In this document: in pieces, positions 1 to 7,682 of the stretch
How positions within the stretch are numbered: the stretch's first letter is position 1
Layout: every line of letters starts with the position of its first letter
Assembly (NCBI GenBank): GCA_050944855.1
Contig: JBMNRU010000012.1
Location: forward strand, 1-64,000
Direction of reading: 5' to 3'
Source of the DNA: Lactonifactor sp050944855
GTDB lineage: Bacteria; Bacillota; Clostridia; Lachnospirales; Lachnospiraceae
DNA: 64,000 nucleotides
Position numbers and translations under genes: made by a program
The notes under the pieces: model-generated
Told to the model about the DNA's origin: nothing
Seen by the model: only the letters and a program-made list of their open reading frames with translations
Database searches by the model: none

Positions 1-2
1 CC

Positions 3-425
3 GAAATCCATATTTTTGAAGAACGGAAGCCGAACGGACAATGGCTGAAATCCATCAAATTCAAGCTGCCAATCATAGAGGAAAATATGGAAGTAAGTTT
101 GGACAATGATACACAAGTCGAGACGGTTGTTCTCTTAGGTAGGGAATTAGAGAAAAGCCGCGAACATGTCTACTTGGACTATGAGCCTTCAAAAGAAATT
201 GATCTGCCCGGCGGTGCGACCTATGAGCAGATCAAGGCGTATGTGCTGGAGCATACCGGCTTGAAAGTCAGCCACCTCTATATCGCCCAGGTCAAACAAA
301 AGCATGGTATCATCGAGCGGGAGTGTTACAACAAGCCCAAATCAGAGGATGCCAAACAGCCGCAATGCCCGCCGGAAAAGGAAGCGGCGATTGAGGCAGC
401 ACTGAAGCATTTCAAAATGATCTGA
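3..425 (+). CDS. Large serine recombinase, 3' end only (5' part lies left of the window)
   Basis: The frame is already open at base 3. Its first residues (about 3-80) align with the C-terminal part of the complete recombinase at 7683-9668: both have a PNG-W-KS-FK pattern. After the V-E-T-V-V-L-L codons (117-137) the protein becomes a tail of about 95 residues. That tail resembles the C-terminal extension of clostridial RlmD/RumA-type RNA methyltransferases (GLKVSxLYIAQVKQK, CPPEKEAAI). An ATG at 87 could be taken as the start of a 112-residue protein, but the continuous homology upstream argues against that. The protein should be a DNA integrase of the element to the left, fused to the tail of its target gene. 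Whether it is intact upstream cannot be seen. Confidence 0.8.
   Translation, partial: EIHIFEERKPNGQWLKSIKFKLPIIEENMEVSLDNDTQVETVVLLGRELEKSREHVYLDYEPSKEIDLPGGATYEQIKAYVLEHTGLKVSHLYIAQVKQKHGIIERECYNKPKSEDAKQPQCPPEKEAAIEAALKHFKMI
117..137 (+). other. Candidate attachment core (left)
   Basis: These codons spell V-E-T-V-V-L-L and mark where the recombinase homology gives way to the RNA-methyltransferase-like tail. The same seven-codon block recurs at 9360-9380 with GAGACGGT identical. The corresponding region of rum(A)-type genes is a known insertion site for serine-recombinase elements in Firmicutes. The exact crossover bases are not resolved. Confidence 0.5.
240..298 (+). repeat. 59-bp perfect direct repeat, copy 1
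   Basis: These 59 bases are identical to 9483-9541, while the flanking parts of the two recombinase tails differ at many codon third positions. Both copies encode the same part of the RNA-methyltransferase-like tail. Identity this local suggests recent recombination or gene conversion between the tails. Confidence 0.85.
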
Positions 426-518
426 TTGCTCTTAGATTCTGAGCCGGAGGCAGAGCCAGCCACCGCAAAGCGGCTTGCACTTGGCGGGTTCTGGCGGCGG
501 TGCTATACTGGTGAATAC

Positions 519-563
519 GACGGTGAGGTTCTTTGAAGGATTGCTCCTGAGTTCCTCACCGTC
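519..563. other. 10-bp perfect stem with a 25-nt loop upstream of the origin
   Basis: GACGGTGAGG (519-528) pairs exactly with CCTCACCGTC (554-563). It lies between the recombinase tail and the iterons, with no gene on it. It has no T-run, so it is not an obvious terminator. A structured origin element or end-proximal recombination site is possible. The role is unknown. Confidence 0.5.
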
Positions 564-716
564 GGCCGTTTATGGGCAGTGCCGCCGACAGGTTCAGTCA
601 AGTGTGGCGGTCAAATTTTGCTCAGATTGCAAATAAGGCGCCTAAAGGCACAGATACACGAGAAACGAAGAAAAATTGCACAGCGTAAACGACAGGCGCA
701 CATTTCGCTATATTCT

Positions 717-759
717 AAGACGAGCCGCAACTGCACTATGTAGCTGCGGTTCGTCTTTT
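717..759 (+). terminator. Rho-independent-type terminator
   Basis: AAGACGAGCCGCA on the left arm pairs with TGCGGTTCGTCTT on the right (with G-T wobbles), followed by TTTTA. It closes transcription entering from the recombinase tail before the origin region. The stretch 426-1114 has no convincing gene; it holds this hairpin, the 519-563 stem and the iterons. Confidence 0.6.
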
Positions 760-919
760 ACTTCTGCCTGTATTCGGGCGGGCGGCAGCCCGTCCCCATT
801 CCGTCCAAACACACTGTTTTTGCACCAGCGTTTCTTTTTACACCCTTTTAGACTATGGAGTGTAAAGGGTGTAAACGGTGTAAAATTTTTCGTCAAGTGC
901 CGAGAACCCTTGAAAATAG

Positions 920-956
920 GGGGCCATCCCACAGTGGGCTTGTGTGGGATGGCCCC
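920..956. repeat. 14-bp perfect palindrome inside the origin
   Basis: GGGGCCATCCCACA (920-933) pairs exactly with TGTGGGATGGCCCC (943-956) across a 9-nt loop. It lies among the iterons and has no T-run. In HUH-Rep replicons a strong hairpin like this is a candidate for the nicking (double-strand) origin. The nick site itself is not identified. Confidence 0.6.
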
Positions 957-1052
957 AAACGCAACGGTGTAAACGGTGTGAAAAAACGCTTCTGATGAAC
1001 ATTTTCACACCGTTTCTTCAGTTGTATACACAGCAGAAACAGTGTGAACACA

Positions 1053-1081
1053 TTGACTTCACACTGTTTTTGCTATATAAT
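1053..1081 (+). promoter_or_regulatory. rep promoter overlapping an iteron
   Basis: TTGACT at 1053-1058 and TATAAT at 1076-1081 are separated by 17 bp. The iteron TTCACACTGTTT (1058-1069) lies within the spacer, and another copy (1090-1102) lies just downstream. Rep binding would be expected to block this promoter. Confidence 0.7.
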
Positions 1082-1114
1082 ACAAACATAAACAGTGTGA
1101 AACGAGGTGGGCGC

Positions 1115-3073
1115 ATGGCATATAAAACGAAAAACAGTGTCAAGGGTGAACGCAAGCGCGGCTTGCAGGCCGTAAAGGAAATGGAAGCCGCTCCGGGATA
1201 CGATCCCCAAGCTACGTTAGCTCTGGCACAGGCAAATTTGGATGCTTTTGGCAAGCTGGATGATCTGGATGATGCGTCATTTATCGCCTGCATGAATGAT
1301 ATGCGGGCAAATCACCCGGATATTTATCCTGTGTTCTGGTGGTGGCGGAAAGCCGAAGAACAGGCTGGACGTCGCCAGGAAGAAGATGGTGAAGGGACTG
1401 AATCCAGATATAAATTTTTCATGGTGACGCAGTTTCTGCTCGACCCTTTCGCTGTCGAATGGGAAGATGACAGGCAAACTCTGAAACCCGGCGTGGCCCC
1501 TTGGATTGATACGCCTCAGATTGAAGCCGGTCTTGACCACAAGAGCATCAAGCGTTGGTGTTGGATTTGGCATGATCGCGATATTTACACTGAAGAGGAT
1601 GAAATCGCTGACCGAACCGGGCGAATCAAAGCAGGAGATCGAAAGTTCAAACATGCGCACATTGTGCTTGAAGTTCCTGGCAAAGTGCCGGTTTCGACTA
1701 TCGCTCGCTGGTTCAAGGTACCGCCGCAGCAGGTGACGATCCTGCGCGGACGCGGGGCTTTTCTCGATGGTTCCGAATACCTCGTGCATGAAAGCCCTCG
1801 TGCGGTCGAACAACACAAGACACACTACGATGACGATGAGGTTCATACTTCACCGGGTTTTGATTTCCGCAAAGAGCTGACCGATTTGCAGGCACATAGA
1901 GCCAAATTCGGCAAGCGGTCAGGAGAAATGACGCCAGCGGATACCATGCGGATGCACGTCATGCTGGATGGCTGGACGATGAAACAGTGCCGCGAGGATG
2001 ACCCGCTTACATTTGCAAAGATCCGGTCTACATTGCCTCCGCTTCGACTTGACTATCTGATGGATGCCCCACCCTGCCCTTTCAGGCTCAACATTTATGT
2101 GGATGGTCCTGGAGGTATCGGCAAATCAGCTTTTTGTGAATACATTGCACAGGCGATGTTCCAATCGGTTGATGATCCCTATTTTTGCATCGGCAACGAT
2201 GAGCGTGTAACTTTTGATGGCTATGACGGCCAGCCTGCTATTATCTGGGATGATATGCGCGTGACTGATTTTATCCATCAATTTGGTTCGAACGGCGCTT
2301 ATAGACTGCTCGATCCACACCCCCGAAAGATTGCGGAACAGGCAAAACATAGTCGGGTAATTCTGAACAACGCCTTGAATATTATCAACGGTGTTCAGCC
2401 CTATGAAGAGTTTATCGCTGGACTGGCGGGGACATACACAGATAAGTTTGGTACGCACCATGAGGCCGAAGATGAAAATCAGGCATGGCGCAGATTCCCC
2501 ATGATTCTGTGTGTCCGCGAAAATGATTTTGATGTTCTCATTAACCAAGGGTTCGTCAATAACGATTTGAGTTCTATCAAAACCATGAGCATTTATTCTC
2601 ATGTGCGCGGGAGTATGCAAGCCGTCATGCAGCGGCTGGATGGGGCAGCGAAGCAAAAAGCTCTGGCTCAATTTGGTGCGCCAGTACAGACAGCGGCCAA
2701 AATGATCGAAGCTAAACACGATGATAAAATTTCCGATCCCGATCAGATTCCGCCGGAACTGATGCCAGTGGCAGAATCAGTTGAAGAGCGTTTCCAGCGC
2801 GAGTGTGCCGAATACGAGGAGCGGCGCTTCAATACGCTGGTATCATTCGGCCATTGGTTCTGGGATTCCCCCGCCGGTGGCTGGGCGGAATACACTAAAA
2901 TGTATCCTGCTGCCAAAGTTCGTCCGCAAGAAGAATATGAATTTTTGCAAAACCTGCAATGGCCGACAATCCGCGATGCGATTAACAGATATGTAGACGG
3001 CGAACTGGTAGCAACATACACAGAGCAGATTATTCGAGATACAATCGAGATGGCGTGGAACGGACAGTTATAA
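1115..3073 (+). CDS. Replication initiator: HUH endonuclease plus SF3 helicase
   Basis: The product (652 aa) should nick the element's origin and unwind it. The N-terminal half shows HUH-type motifs: H-A-H near residues 180-182 and a Y-L-V-H-E motif downstream, as in the Rep_2 family. The C-terminal half has superfamily 3 helicase motifs: Walker A GPGGIGKS at about 331-338, a W-D-D Walker B, and a V-I-L-N-N motif C. This order resembles bacterial Reps related to CRESS-DNA virus Reps. An in-frame ATG at 944 exists, but the start at 1115 has a GAGGTGG ribosome site and keeps the iterons and promoter outside the gene. The catalytic tyrosine was not assigned with certainty. Confidence 0.8.
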   Translation: MAYKTKNSVKGERKRGLQAVKEMEAAPGYDPQATLALAQANLDAFGKLDDLDDASFIACMNDMRANHPDIYPVFWWWRKAEEQAGRRQEEDGEGTESRYKFFMVTQFLLDPFAVEWEDDRQTLKPGVAPWIDTPQIEAGLDHKSIKRWCWIWHDRDIYTEEDEIADRTGRIKAGDRKFKHAHIVLEVPGKVPVSTIARWFKVPPQQVTILRGRGAFLDGSEYLVHESPRAVEQHKTHYDDDEVHTSPGFDFRKELTDLQAHRAKFGKRSGEMTPADTMRMHVMLDGWTMKQCREDDPLTFAKIRSTLPPLRLDYLMDAPPCPFRLNIYVDGPGGIGKSAFCEYIAQAMFQSVDDPYFCIGNDERVTFDGYDGQPAIIWDDMRVTDFIHQFGSNGAYRLLDPHPRKIAEQAKHSRVILNNALNIINGVQPYEEFIAGLAGTYTDKFGTHHEAEDENQAWRRFPMILCVRENDFDVLINQGFVNNDLSSIKTMSIYSHVRGSMQAVMQRLDGAAKQKALAQFGAPVQTAAKMIEAKHDDKISDPDQIPPELMPVAESVEERFQRECAEYEERRFNTLVSFGHWFWDSPAGGWAEYTKMYPAAKVRPQEEYEFLQNLQWPTIRDAINRYVDGELVATYTEQIIRDTIEMAWNGQL

Positions 3074-3081
3074 TTGACTAC

Positions 3082-3109
3082 TTGCGTTCTGCATGATTTA
3101 CGGTAAACT
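3082..3109 (+). promoter_or_regulatory. Probable promoter for the 3134 gene
   Basis: TTGCGT (3082-3087) and TAAACT (3104-3109) are 16 bp apart. The same CTTGCGTTCTG block occurs at 3498-3508 before the relaxase gene, also 16 bp from a TATGTT. The shared block suggests co-regulation. The -10 is weak. Confidence 0.4.
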
Positions 3110-3133
3110 GAAATCAGAAGTGAGGTGATTCAA

Positions 3134-3451
3134 ATGGCCAAATCAAGCGCCGACTTGAAAAAACAAGCAGATACTCTACGTGCAAAACTTGCCGCAGTCC
3201 AGAAAGAAGCACGCAAGATGAAGAAGCTGGAAGATCAGCAAGCCGCCGAAGAACAGCACCGGCGTGATATACAGTTTGCGCTCGAATTTGTTCAGATGGC
3301 AAAGGAGATGTATTTTCGGGATGGCAATCGCAGCTATTATGATTACATCTCTGAGAAGATGGCTGAAAAGCAAGCAGCCGCACAACCTGCAACTGATTTA
3401 ACAGAACAGCAGCCCGTGAATCAATCTGCGGGCTATGCACAGCAGATTTGA
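3134..3451 (+). CDS. Small helical protein between rep and mob, function unknown
   Basis: The 105-residue product is charged and predicted coiled coil over residues 5-40 (repeated K, E, Q and A), with a polar tail. A GTG at 3125 is in frame, but ATG at 3134 has AGGTG at the right distance. No recognised domain. Its position between the Rep and relaxase genes and its coiled coil would fit a relaxosome or replication accessory protein; that is inference from location only. Its own terminator follows. Confidence 0.6.
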   Translation: MAKSSADLKKQADTLRAKLAAVQKEARKMKKLEDQQAAEEQHRRDIQFALEFVQMAKEMYFRDGNRSYYDYISEKMAEKQAAAQPATDLTEQQPVNQSAGYAQQI

Positions 3452-3454
3452 CCT

Positions 3455-3486
3455 AAACCCCGTTGGGAAGAACCCGACGGGGTTTA
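3455..3486 (+). terminator. Rho-independent terminator
   Basis: AAACCCCG-TGGG pairs with CCCGACGGGGTTT around an AAGAA loop, followed by a T-rich stretch. It ends the 3134 transcript. Confidence 0.75.
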
Positions 3487-3498
3487 TAATTTAGGGGC

Positions 3499-3526
3499 TT
3501 GCGTTCTGAACATTTTGTGGTATGTT
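3499..3526 (+). promoter_or_regulatory. Probable mob promoter
   Basis: TTGCGT (3499-3504) and TATGTT (3521-3526) are spaced 16 bp apart, and the first box repeats the block seen at 3082. It precedes the relaxase gene by about 145 bp, leaving room for a candidate oriT between them. Confidence 0.4.
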
Positions 3527-3599
3527 GCAGGTAAAGGAAGGTTTGCCGCCCGGCTGGAAACGTAGTTTCCAAAGAGGGAGCTGACGGCAGGAGGACGAT

Positions 3600-3650
3600 G
3601 GGTTTGTTTACAAACCCTGAGGACATTCATACTGGGTTTGTAAACGACCC
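3600..3650. other. Paired palindromes upstream of mob, candidate oriT
   Basis: GGGTTTG-TTTA-CAAACCC (3600-3617) is followed by a second, imperfect copy, GGGTTTGTAAACGACCC (3634-3650), just before the relaxase gene. MOBV relaxases usually act at hairpins immediately upstream of their own gene. The pMV158 consensus nick sequence (TAGTGTGTTA) is not present here, so the assignment is tentative. Repression of mob is an alternative role. Confidence 0.4.
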
Positions 3651-3671
3651 CGCGGCAGGAGGTGAAGCGAT

Positions 3672-5075
3672 ATGGGTTGGAAATGTGCGCCGCAAGTGAT
3701 GGGCTTGGTGAGAGGTGAACCGAAGCAAGGGCAGAAACATCGTGCGAACATTCGGAAGATTGCGATGGAAGCCGGATACGAGCGAGCATCGAAATCGGAT
3801 ACGCTGGATAAGAGCCGGTCGAGTAAAAACCATTATGACGGATACCGCAGCGGCTCACAATTCGCCGCTGCTATGGAACAGGAAGCCTCTAAGTATCGTG
3901 TCAAAGTGAATGGAAAAACTAAAGATAAAAAGCCAGTCGTGCGTGAAAAAGGTCTGCCGCATAATGCTGTGATCGGCTGGGCGGTGATCTATAATCCGCC
4001 TGCCGAAGTTTGTGCAGCATGGACGAACGAAGATTATCAAAAATTTTACGCAGACTGTCGGGAGTGCATGGCTAAAATTGAGCCGCGATTGTTTCGCAGT
4101 GAAAATCTCCGAATGTCTGCCGAGCACTTTGATGAAGGTATTCCACCCGATGAAAATTCAGGTGTGATTGACCGTCATTTGCATGACCTCGGAGTATCGA
4201 AAGATGCAGACGGACGCTATTGCGGAAATCTTATAGATGCAAAGCTCCTGATTAAAATCAATGAGCGTTTTCCCGCTCTGATGCGTGAGCGCGGATGGGA
4301 TATGGATGACCTTGACCGCACAGACTTTGAACGAGCCAAGACCGACAAAGAATACGCCAGCGAGCGAAACGCAAAACGTCGGAAGTCCGGTCTTTCCGTC
4401 AACAAACATCTGGGCAAGAAAGCTCGTGAGATGGCTGAGGATGCCGCAGAGCTTGTTGAGCAGGCAGAAGCATTGAAAGCACAGATGGAAACCGATGCCA
4501 CTGCACGTCAGCAGCAGTTGGATTTGATTGCACAGCAGCAAGAAACCACACGCAAAGAGCAGGAAACCATCGCCCAGCAGCAGGAAGATATACAGAAAAA
4601 GCTGGATGGTCGAGATAAGGGGCAGCGCCGCTTGCTGAAATTCATTTACAATTTATATCAAAATCTTAGCGGCGAGCGTGCTGCATTCCGCACATACTCT
4701 GAGGGTGTTGAGATGTTCAAGGCCGCCATGGATTCGTTTGTAGAACGCACGACGACAGAGGCGCGAACGAAAGCGCAGGAAGAAGCAGCTGCTGCATTTC
4801 AAAAGAAAGAAGATGCGCTGGAAGCCCAGAAATCAGTTTTGGATGAATTGGAGCAGCTTAGAGATAAGCTACAATCGTCCACAGATACGGACGCCAGTAG
4901 AAAACGCTTTATGGAAGCTCATACGTTTAGAGATGGCCGCACGCTGGAAGATGTCTATCAGGCGTCTATTCAGCAGAAGTGGGAACGTGACGCTGCGTTC
5001 ATTAGTCGTGCATCTGAGCTGACAGATGAATATGACCGGTTGAGTCAAGGTGTGGAGCAGCAAGAAAAGCAATGA
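3672..5075 (+). CDS. MOBV-type relaxase (plasmid recombination/mobilization enzyme)
   Basis: The 467-residue product should nick oriT and lead the strand during mobilization by a helper ICE. The N-terminal region carries the likely metal-binding histidines: an E-H-F-D-E motif and a downstream R-H-L-H-D, near residues 153-175, as in Pre/Mob proteins (H-x-D-E...P-H-x-H). Here the two halves are separated by an unusually long insert. From about residue 255 to the end it is a long coiled coil rich in Q, E and K, normal for the family. The start has GGAGGTGAAG about 5 nt upstream. A terminator follows at 5077. No coupling protein lies in this element, so it is mobilizable rather than self-transmissible. 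Confidence 0.75.
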   Translation: MGWKCAPQVMGLVRGEPKQGQKHRANIRKIAMEAGYERASKSDTLDKSRSSKNHYDGYRSGSQFAAAMEQEASKYRVKVNGKTKDKKPVVREKGLPHNAVIGWAVIYNPPAEVCAAWTNEDYQKFYADCRECMAKIEPRLFRSENLRMSAEHFDEGIPPDENSGVIDRHLHDLGVSKDADGRYCGNLIDAKLLIKINERFPALMRERGWDMDDLDRTDFERAKTDKEYASERNAKRRKSGLSVNKHLGKKAREMAEDAAELVEQAEALKAQMETDATARQQQLDLIAQQQETTRKEQETIAQQQEDIQKKLDGRDKGQRRLLKFIYNLYQNLSGERAAFRTYSEGVEMFKAAMDSFVERTTTEARTKAQEEAAAAFQKKEDALEAQKSVLDELEQLRDKLQSSTDTDASRKRFMEAHTFRDGRTLEDVYQASIQQKWERDAAFISRASELTDEYDRLSQGVEQQEKQ

Positions 5076-5076
5076 T

Positions 5077-5114
5077 ATTCGGCACCTTTTTGGAGGTGCC
5101 GGATTGTTTTTCCT
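5077..5114 (+). terminator. Rho-independent terminator after mob
   Basis: CGGCACCT pairs with AGGTGCCG across a short T-rich loop, followed by TTGTTTTT. It separates mob from the RHH-methyltransferase-nuclease-recombinase operon. Confidence 0.8.
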
Positions 5115-5183
5115 GCTATTTTATGATACACTATTACACAAGTACACGATAACACAAGATTGCGTGCTGAGAGGAAAATCAAA

Positions 5184-5336
5184 ATGGCAGAAAGAAACAT
5201 GGTAAATTTGACAATAACGATGACAAGAGAAGAGCGCAAGGCGCTCAAGCAGATTGCCTTGGATAAAGACATAACGGTTTCTGCCCTTCTGCGTGAATGG
5301 CTGAAAGAATATCAGGCAAAGGAGGCAGAGCAGTAA
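5184..5336 (+). CDS. Small ribbon-helix-helix-like protein
   Basis: The 50-residue product has the ribbon-helix-helix layout: a short basic strand with alternating residues (V-N-L-T-I-T-M-T), then two helices with K-A-L-K-Q-I-A and S-A-L-L-R-E-W-L. Such proteins bind DNA as dimers and often control a neighbouring operon or help a relaxosome. The stop codon overlaps the methyltransferase start (TAATG, 1 base). That overlap and the GAGGAAAA ribosome site upstream support it as a real gene. It may be the operon's own regulator. Confidence 0.7.
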   Translation: MAERNMVNLTITMTREERKALKQIALDKDITVSALLREWLKEYQAKEAEQ

Positions 5337-6571
5337 TGGCAAATACATCTCTAAGTGCTGCTAAAACAGCTAAAAATGATGAATTCTATACGCAGTTGAC
5401 TGATATTGAGAAGGAAATGAGGCATTATCGCAAGCATTTTCAGGGAAAGACCGTGCTGTGTAACTGCGATGATCCATTTGAAAGCAATTTCTTCAAGTAT
5501 TTCGTTTTGAATTTCAACCGCTTGGGGCTGAAAAAGCTGATTGCAACCTGCTACTATTCGTCTCCGATTGCAGGGCAGCAGTTGCGATATGGTTGTGACG
5601 CAAACGGGCAGATGACTTTTGCATTTGAAGAGAAAGCCGATGGGAAAAACAACGGCCAGCGTCCCTACAAAGCCGTAGTCACACGAGTATACGATACGAC
5701 TGGCGATGGCGGCGTGGATATGTTGGATGTAGCAGAACTGTTCCGCTCAGGCGAAAACGAGTTGGTGGAACTGGAAGGTGACGGGGATTTCCGTTCACCT
5801 GAATGTCTGGCTTTGCTGGATGAAGCCGATATTGTGGTTACAAATCCCCCGTTTTCGTTATTCCGTGACTATATTGATGTTTTAATGGAGCATCAGAAGT
5901 ATTTTATTATAATTGGGAATATGAACGCCATCACATATAAGGAGTTTTTTCCATTGCTGAAAGATAATAAAGTATGGATTGGTGCAAAATCCTTGAATCA
6001 GGATATGTATTTTGATGTTCCGGACGAACGTAAACAATGGCTGCTTGCAAACAAGAAAGAAGGATCTGCTTACAAGATTATCAACGGTGTGGTCATGGGA
6101 AGATTGGCATCTGCGTGTTGGTTTACTAATCTTGATATCAAAAAGCGCCATGAGGAAATAATCTTGGTAAAGCGCTATAATCCGAGAGAATACCCTGCTT
6201 ATGATAACTATGAGGCTATCGAAGTGTCTAAAACGGCTGATATTCCTTGTGATTACGCCGGTATGATGGGGGTTCCTATTACATTTTTAGACAAGTATAA
6301 TCCTGATCAGTTCGAGATTTTGGGAATTACTTTAGGGAACACCGTAGATTTTCCGATGACATGTCTTTATAAAAATGCCATACAGCATAACAAAGATGGT
6401 AGTACGCAAGGCGGCGGCAAAGTAAATACCAGAGCCGCCATTAGAGTACAAGAAAAACCGTCTGGCACAGTTTTCTACACTGCTGAAAATGCTGATGGTT
6501 ATTTGTTGAGCATCTATCCGCGTGTTCTTATTCGCAACAAACACCCAGAGCTGCCGAAAGAGGTGAAATGA
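5336..6571 (+). CDS. EcoRI-like adenine-specific DNA methyltransferase
   Basis: The 411-residue product belongs to the EcoRI methylase type: an N-terminal region starting K-N-D-E-F-Y-T, and the catalytic N-P-P-F motif followed by S-L-F-R-D-Y near residues 168-177. It should transfer methyl from S-adenosylmethionine to N6 of adenine in a specific site. The start at 5336 overlaps the RHH stop by one base; an upstream in-frame ATG at 5297 lies inside that gene and is less likely. One base separates the stop from the DUF262-HNH gene, so the two are surely co-translated. This looks like the modification half of a restriction pair. Confidence 0.8.
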   Translation: MANTSLSAAKTAKNDEFYTQLTDIEKEMRHYRKHFQGKTVLCNCDDPFESNFFKYFVLNFNRLGLKKLIATCYYSSPIAGQQLRYGCDANGQMTFAFEEKADGKNNGQRPYKAVVTRVYDTTGDGGVDMLDVAELFRSGENELVELEGDGDFRSPECLALLDEADIVVTNPPFSLFRDYIDVLMEHQKYFIIIGNMNAITYKEFFPLLKDNKVWIGAKSLNQDMYFDVPDERKQWLLANKKEGSAYKIINGVVMGRLASACWFTNLDIKKRHEEIILVKRYNPREYPAYDNYEAIEVSKTADIPCDYAGMMGVPITFLDKYNPDQFEILGITLGNTVDFPMTCLYKNAIQHNKDGSTQGGGKVNTRAAIRVQEKPSGTVFYTAENADGYLLSIYPRVLIRNKHPELPKEVK

Positions 6572-6572
6572 T

Positions 6573-7682
6573 ATGCAGATCAATGAGTTAAAAGTGACTG
6601 TCGGTGAAGTTTGCGAGGGATACTTCAACGACGCAGAGGAAGGTGTCGTTGGCTACGACGAGCGCCTTGATATAAGACCGAAGTATCAGCGGGAGTTCGT
6701 CTATAAAGACGCTCAGCGCGATGAAGTCATTCGCACTGTCATGAAGGGCTTACCGCTCAACGTGATGTACTGGTGCAAGGTGAAGAAAGAGGACGGCTCC
6801 GACGGATTCGAGGTGCTGGACGGCCAGCAGCGCACGATTTCTCTGTGCGAATACGTGGACGGCTCTTTCTCTGTGGATGACAAGTATTTTTATAATCTGC
6901 CAGCCGACAAGAAACAGCAGATTCTTGACTATCCCCTTTTCGTATATGTTTGCGACGGTACGGACAGCGAAAAGCTGGAATGGTTCCGTATTATCAATAT
7001 TGCAGGCGAAGAATTGACCGATCAGGAGCTGCGGAACGCCGTCTATGCTGGCAGCTGGACTTCCGACGCAAAACGGTATTTTTCCAAAACCGGCTGCGCG
7101 GCGGATCAGCTTGCAGGTGATTATCTGAAAGGTTCCAGTATCCGGCAGGAATATCTGGAAACAGCTATTTTCTGGGCAGCCAGCGCCGAAGGAAAAACTA
7201 TTGAGGCTTACATGGCCGAACATCAGAATGACCCCAGTGCGGTGCAGTTGTGGAATTATTTCCGCTCTGTCATTGACTGGGTACAGGCAATCTTTCCGAA
7301 GAAGCGCAGAGAAATGAAAGGGCTGCCGTGGGGGCTTTTCTACAATCAGCATGGCAAGCGGACAGACCTTGACCCGAAGAAGCTGGAAGCAGAAATCCAG
7401 CGTCTCATGGGTGATGAAGATGTAACAAAAAAATCCGGCATTTATGAGTATTTGCTGACAGGTGAAGAGAAAAAGTTGTCAATCCGTGCCTTTGACCGGC
7501 GGGATGCCTTGGCTGCTTACGAGAAGCAGGGCCACAAATGTGCAATCTGTGGCGAAGAATTCGAGTTTGAGCAGATGCACGCCGATCATATTACCCCGTG
7601 GAGCAAAGGCGGAAAAACAACGCCTGACAACTGTCAAATGCTTTGCCGGGATTGCAACTTAGTGAAAGGTGCGCAACTGTAA
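6573..7682 (+). CDS. DUF262 (ParB-like) protein with C-terminal HNH nuclease
   Basis: The 369-residue product has an N-terminal DUF262 domain (GmrS/ParB-like fold): Y-Q-R-E-F-V near residue 35 and the D-G-Q-Q-R motif near 82-86. At the C-terminus is a zinc-type HNH nuclease, C-x2-C ... H-A-D-H-I ... C-x2-C-N (about 322-367). DUF262 proteins use nucleotides in type IV restriction (GmrSD, BrxU, SspE), usually with DUF1524 as nuclease; here the nuclease is a classical HNH. It directly follows the adenine methyltransferase with its ribosome site inside that gene. The inference is that it cuts DNA lacking (or carrying) the partner's mark. It is not an EcoRI-type nuclease. Confidence 0.8.
   Translation: MQINELKVTVGEVCEGYFNDAEEGVVGYDERLDIRPKYQREFVYKDAQRDEVIRTVMKGLPLNVMYWCKVKKEDGSDGFEVLDGQQRTISLCEYVDGSFSVDDKYFYNLPADKKQQILDYPLFVYVCDGTDSEKLEWFRIINIAGEELTDQELRNAVYAGSWTSDAKRYFSKTGCAADQLAGDYLKGSSIRQEYLETAIFWAASAEGKTIEAYMAEHQNDPSAVQLWNYFRSVIDWVQAIFPKKRREMKGLPWGLFYNQHGKRTDLDPKKLEAEIQRLMGDEDVTKKSGIYEYLLTGEEKKLSIRAFDRRDALAAYEKQGHKCAICGEEFEFEQMHADHITPWSKGGKTTPDNCQMLCRDCNLVKGAQL

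Larger units (their letters stand above)
837..1102. repeat. Iteron-type replication origin (AAACRGTGTGAA family)
   Basis: At least five close copies of AAAC(G/A)GTGTGAA occur in both orientations: 971-984 facing 1002-1015 (14-bp perfect inverted repeat), 1037-1048 facing 1058-1069 (12-bp), and 1090-1102. Three related GTGTAAA units sit at 860-884 with 9-bp spacing, and TTTACACCCTTT at 837-848 mirrors 864-875. The array ends at the start of the Rep gene and overlaps its promoter. That layout is typical of Rep-binding sites in plasmid origins with autoregulated rep. Binding by the adjacent Rep is inferred. Confidence 0.7.

Noticed and set aside
676..972. Open frames on both strands in the origin region
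   Set aside because: They lie on palindromes and iterons, lack ribosome sites, and have no resemblance to known proteins.
3672..5075. Conjugative rather than mobilizable status for element B
   Set aside because: Only a relaxase is present; no coupling protein or VirB4 lies in this element.
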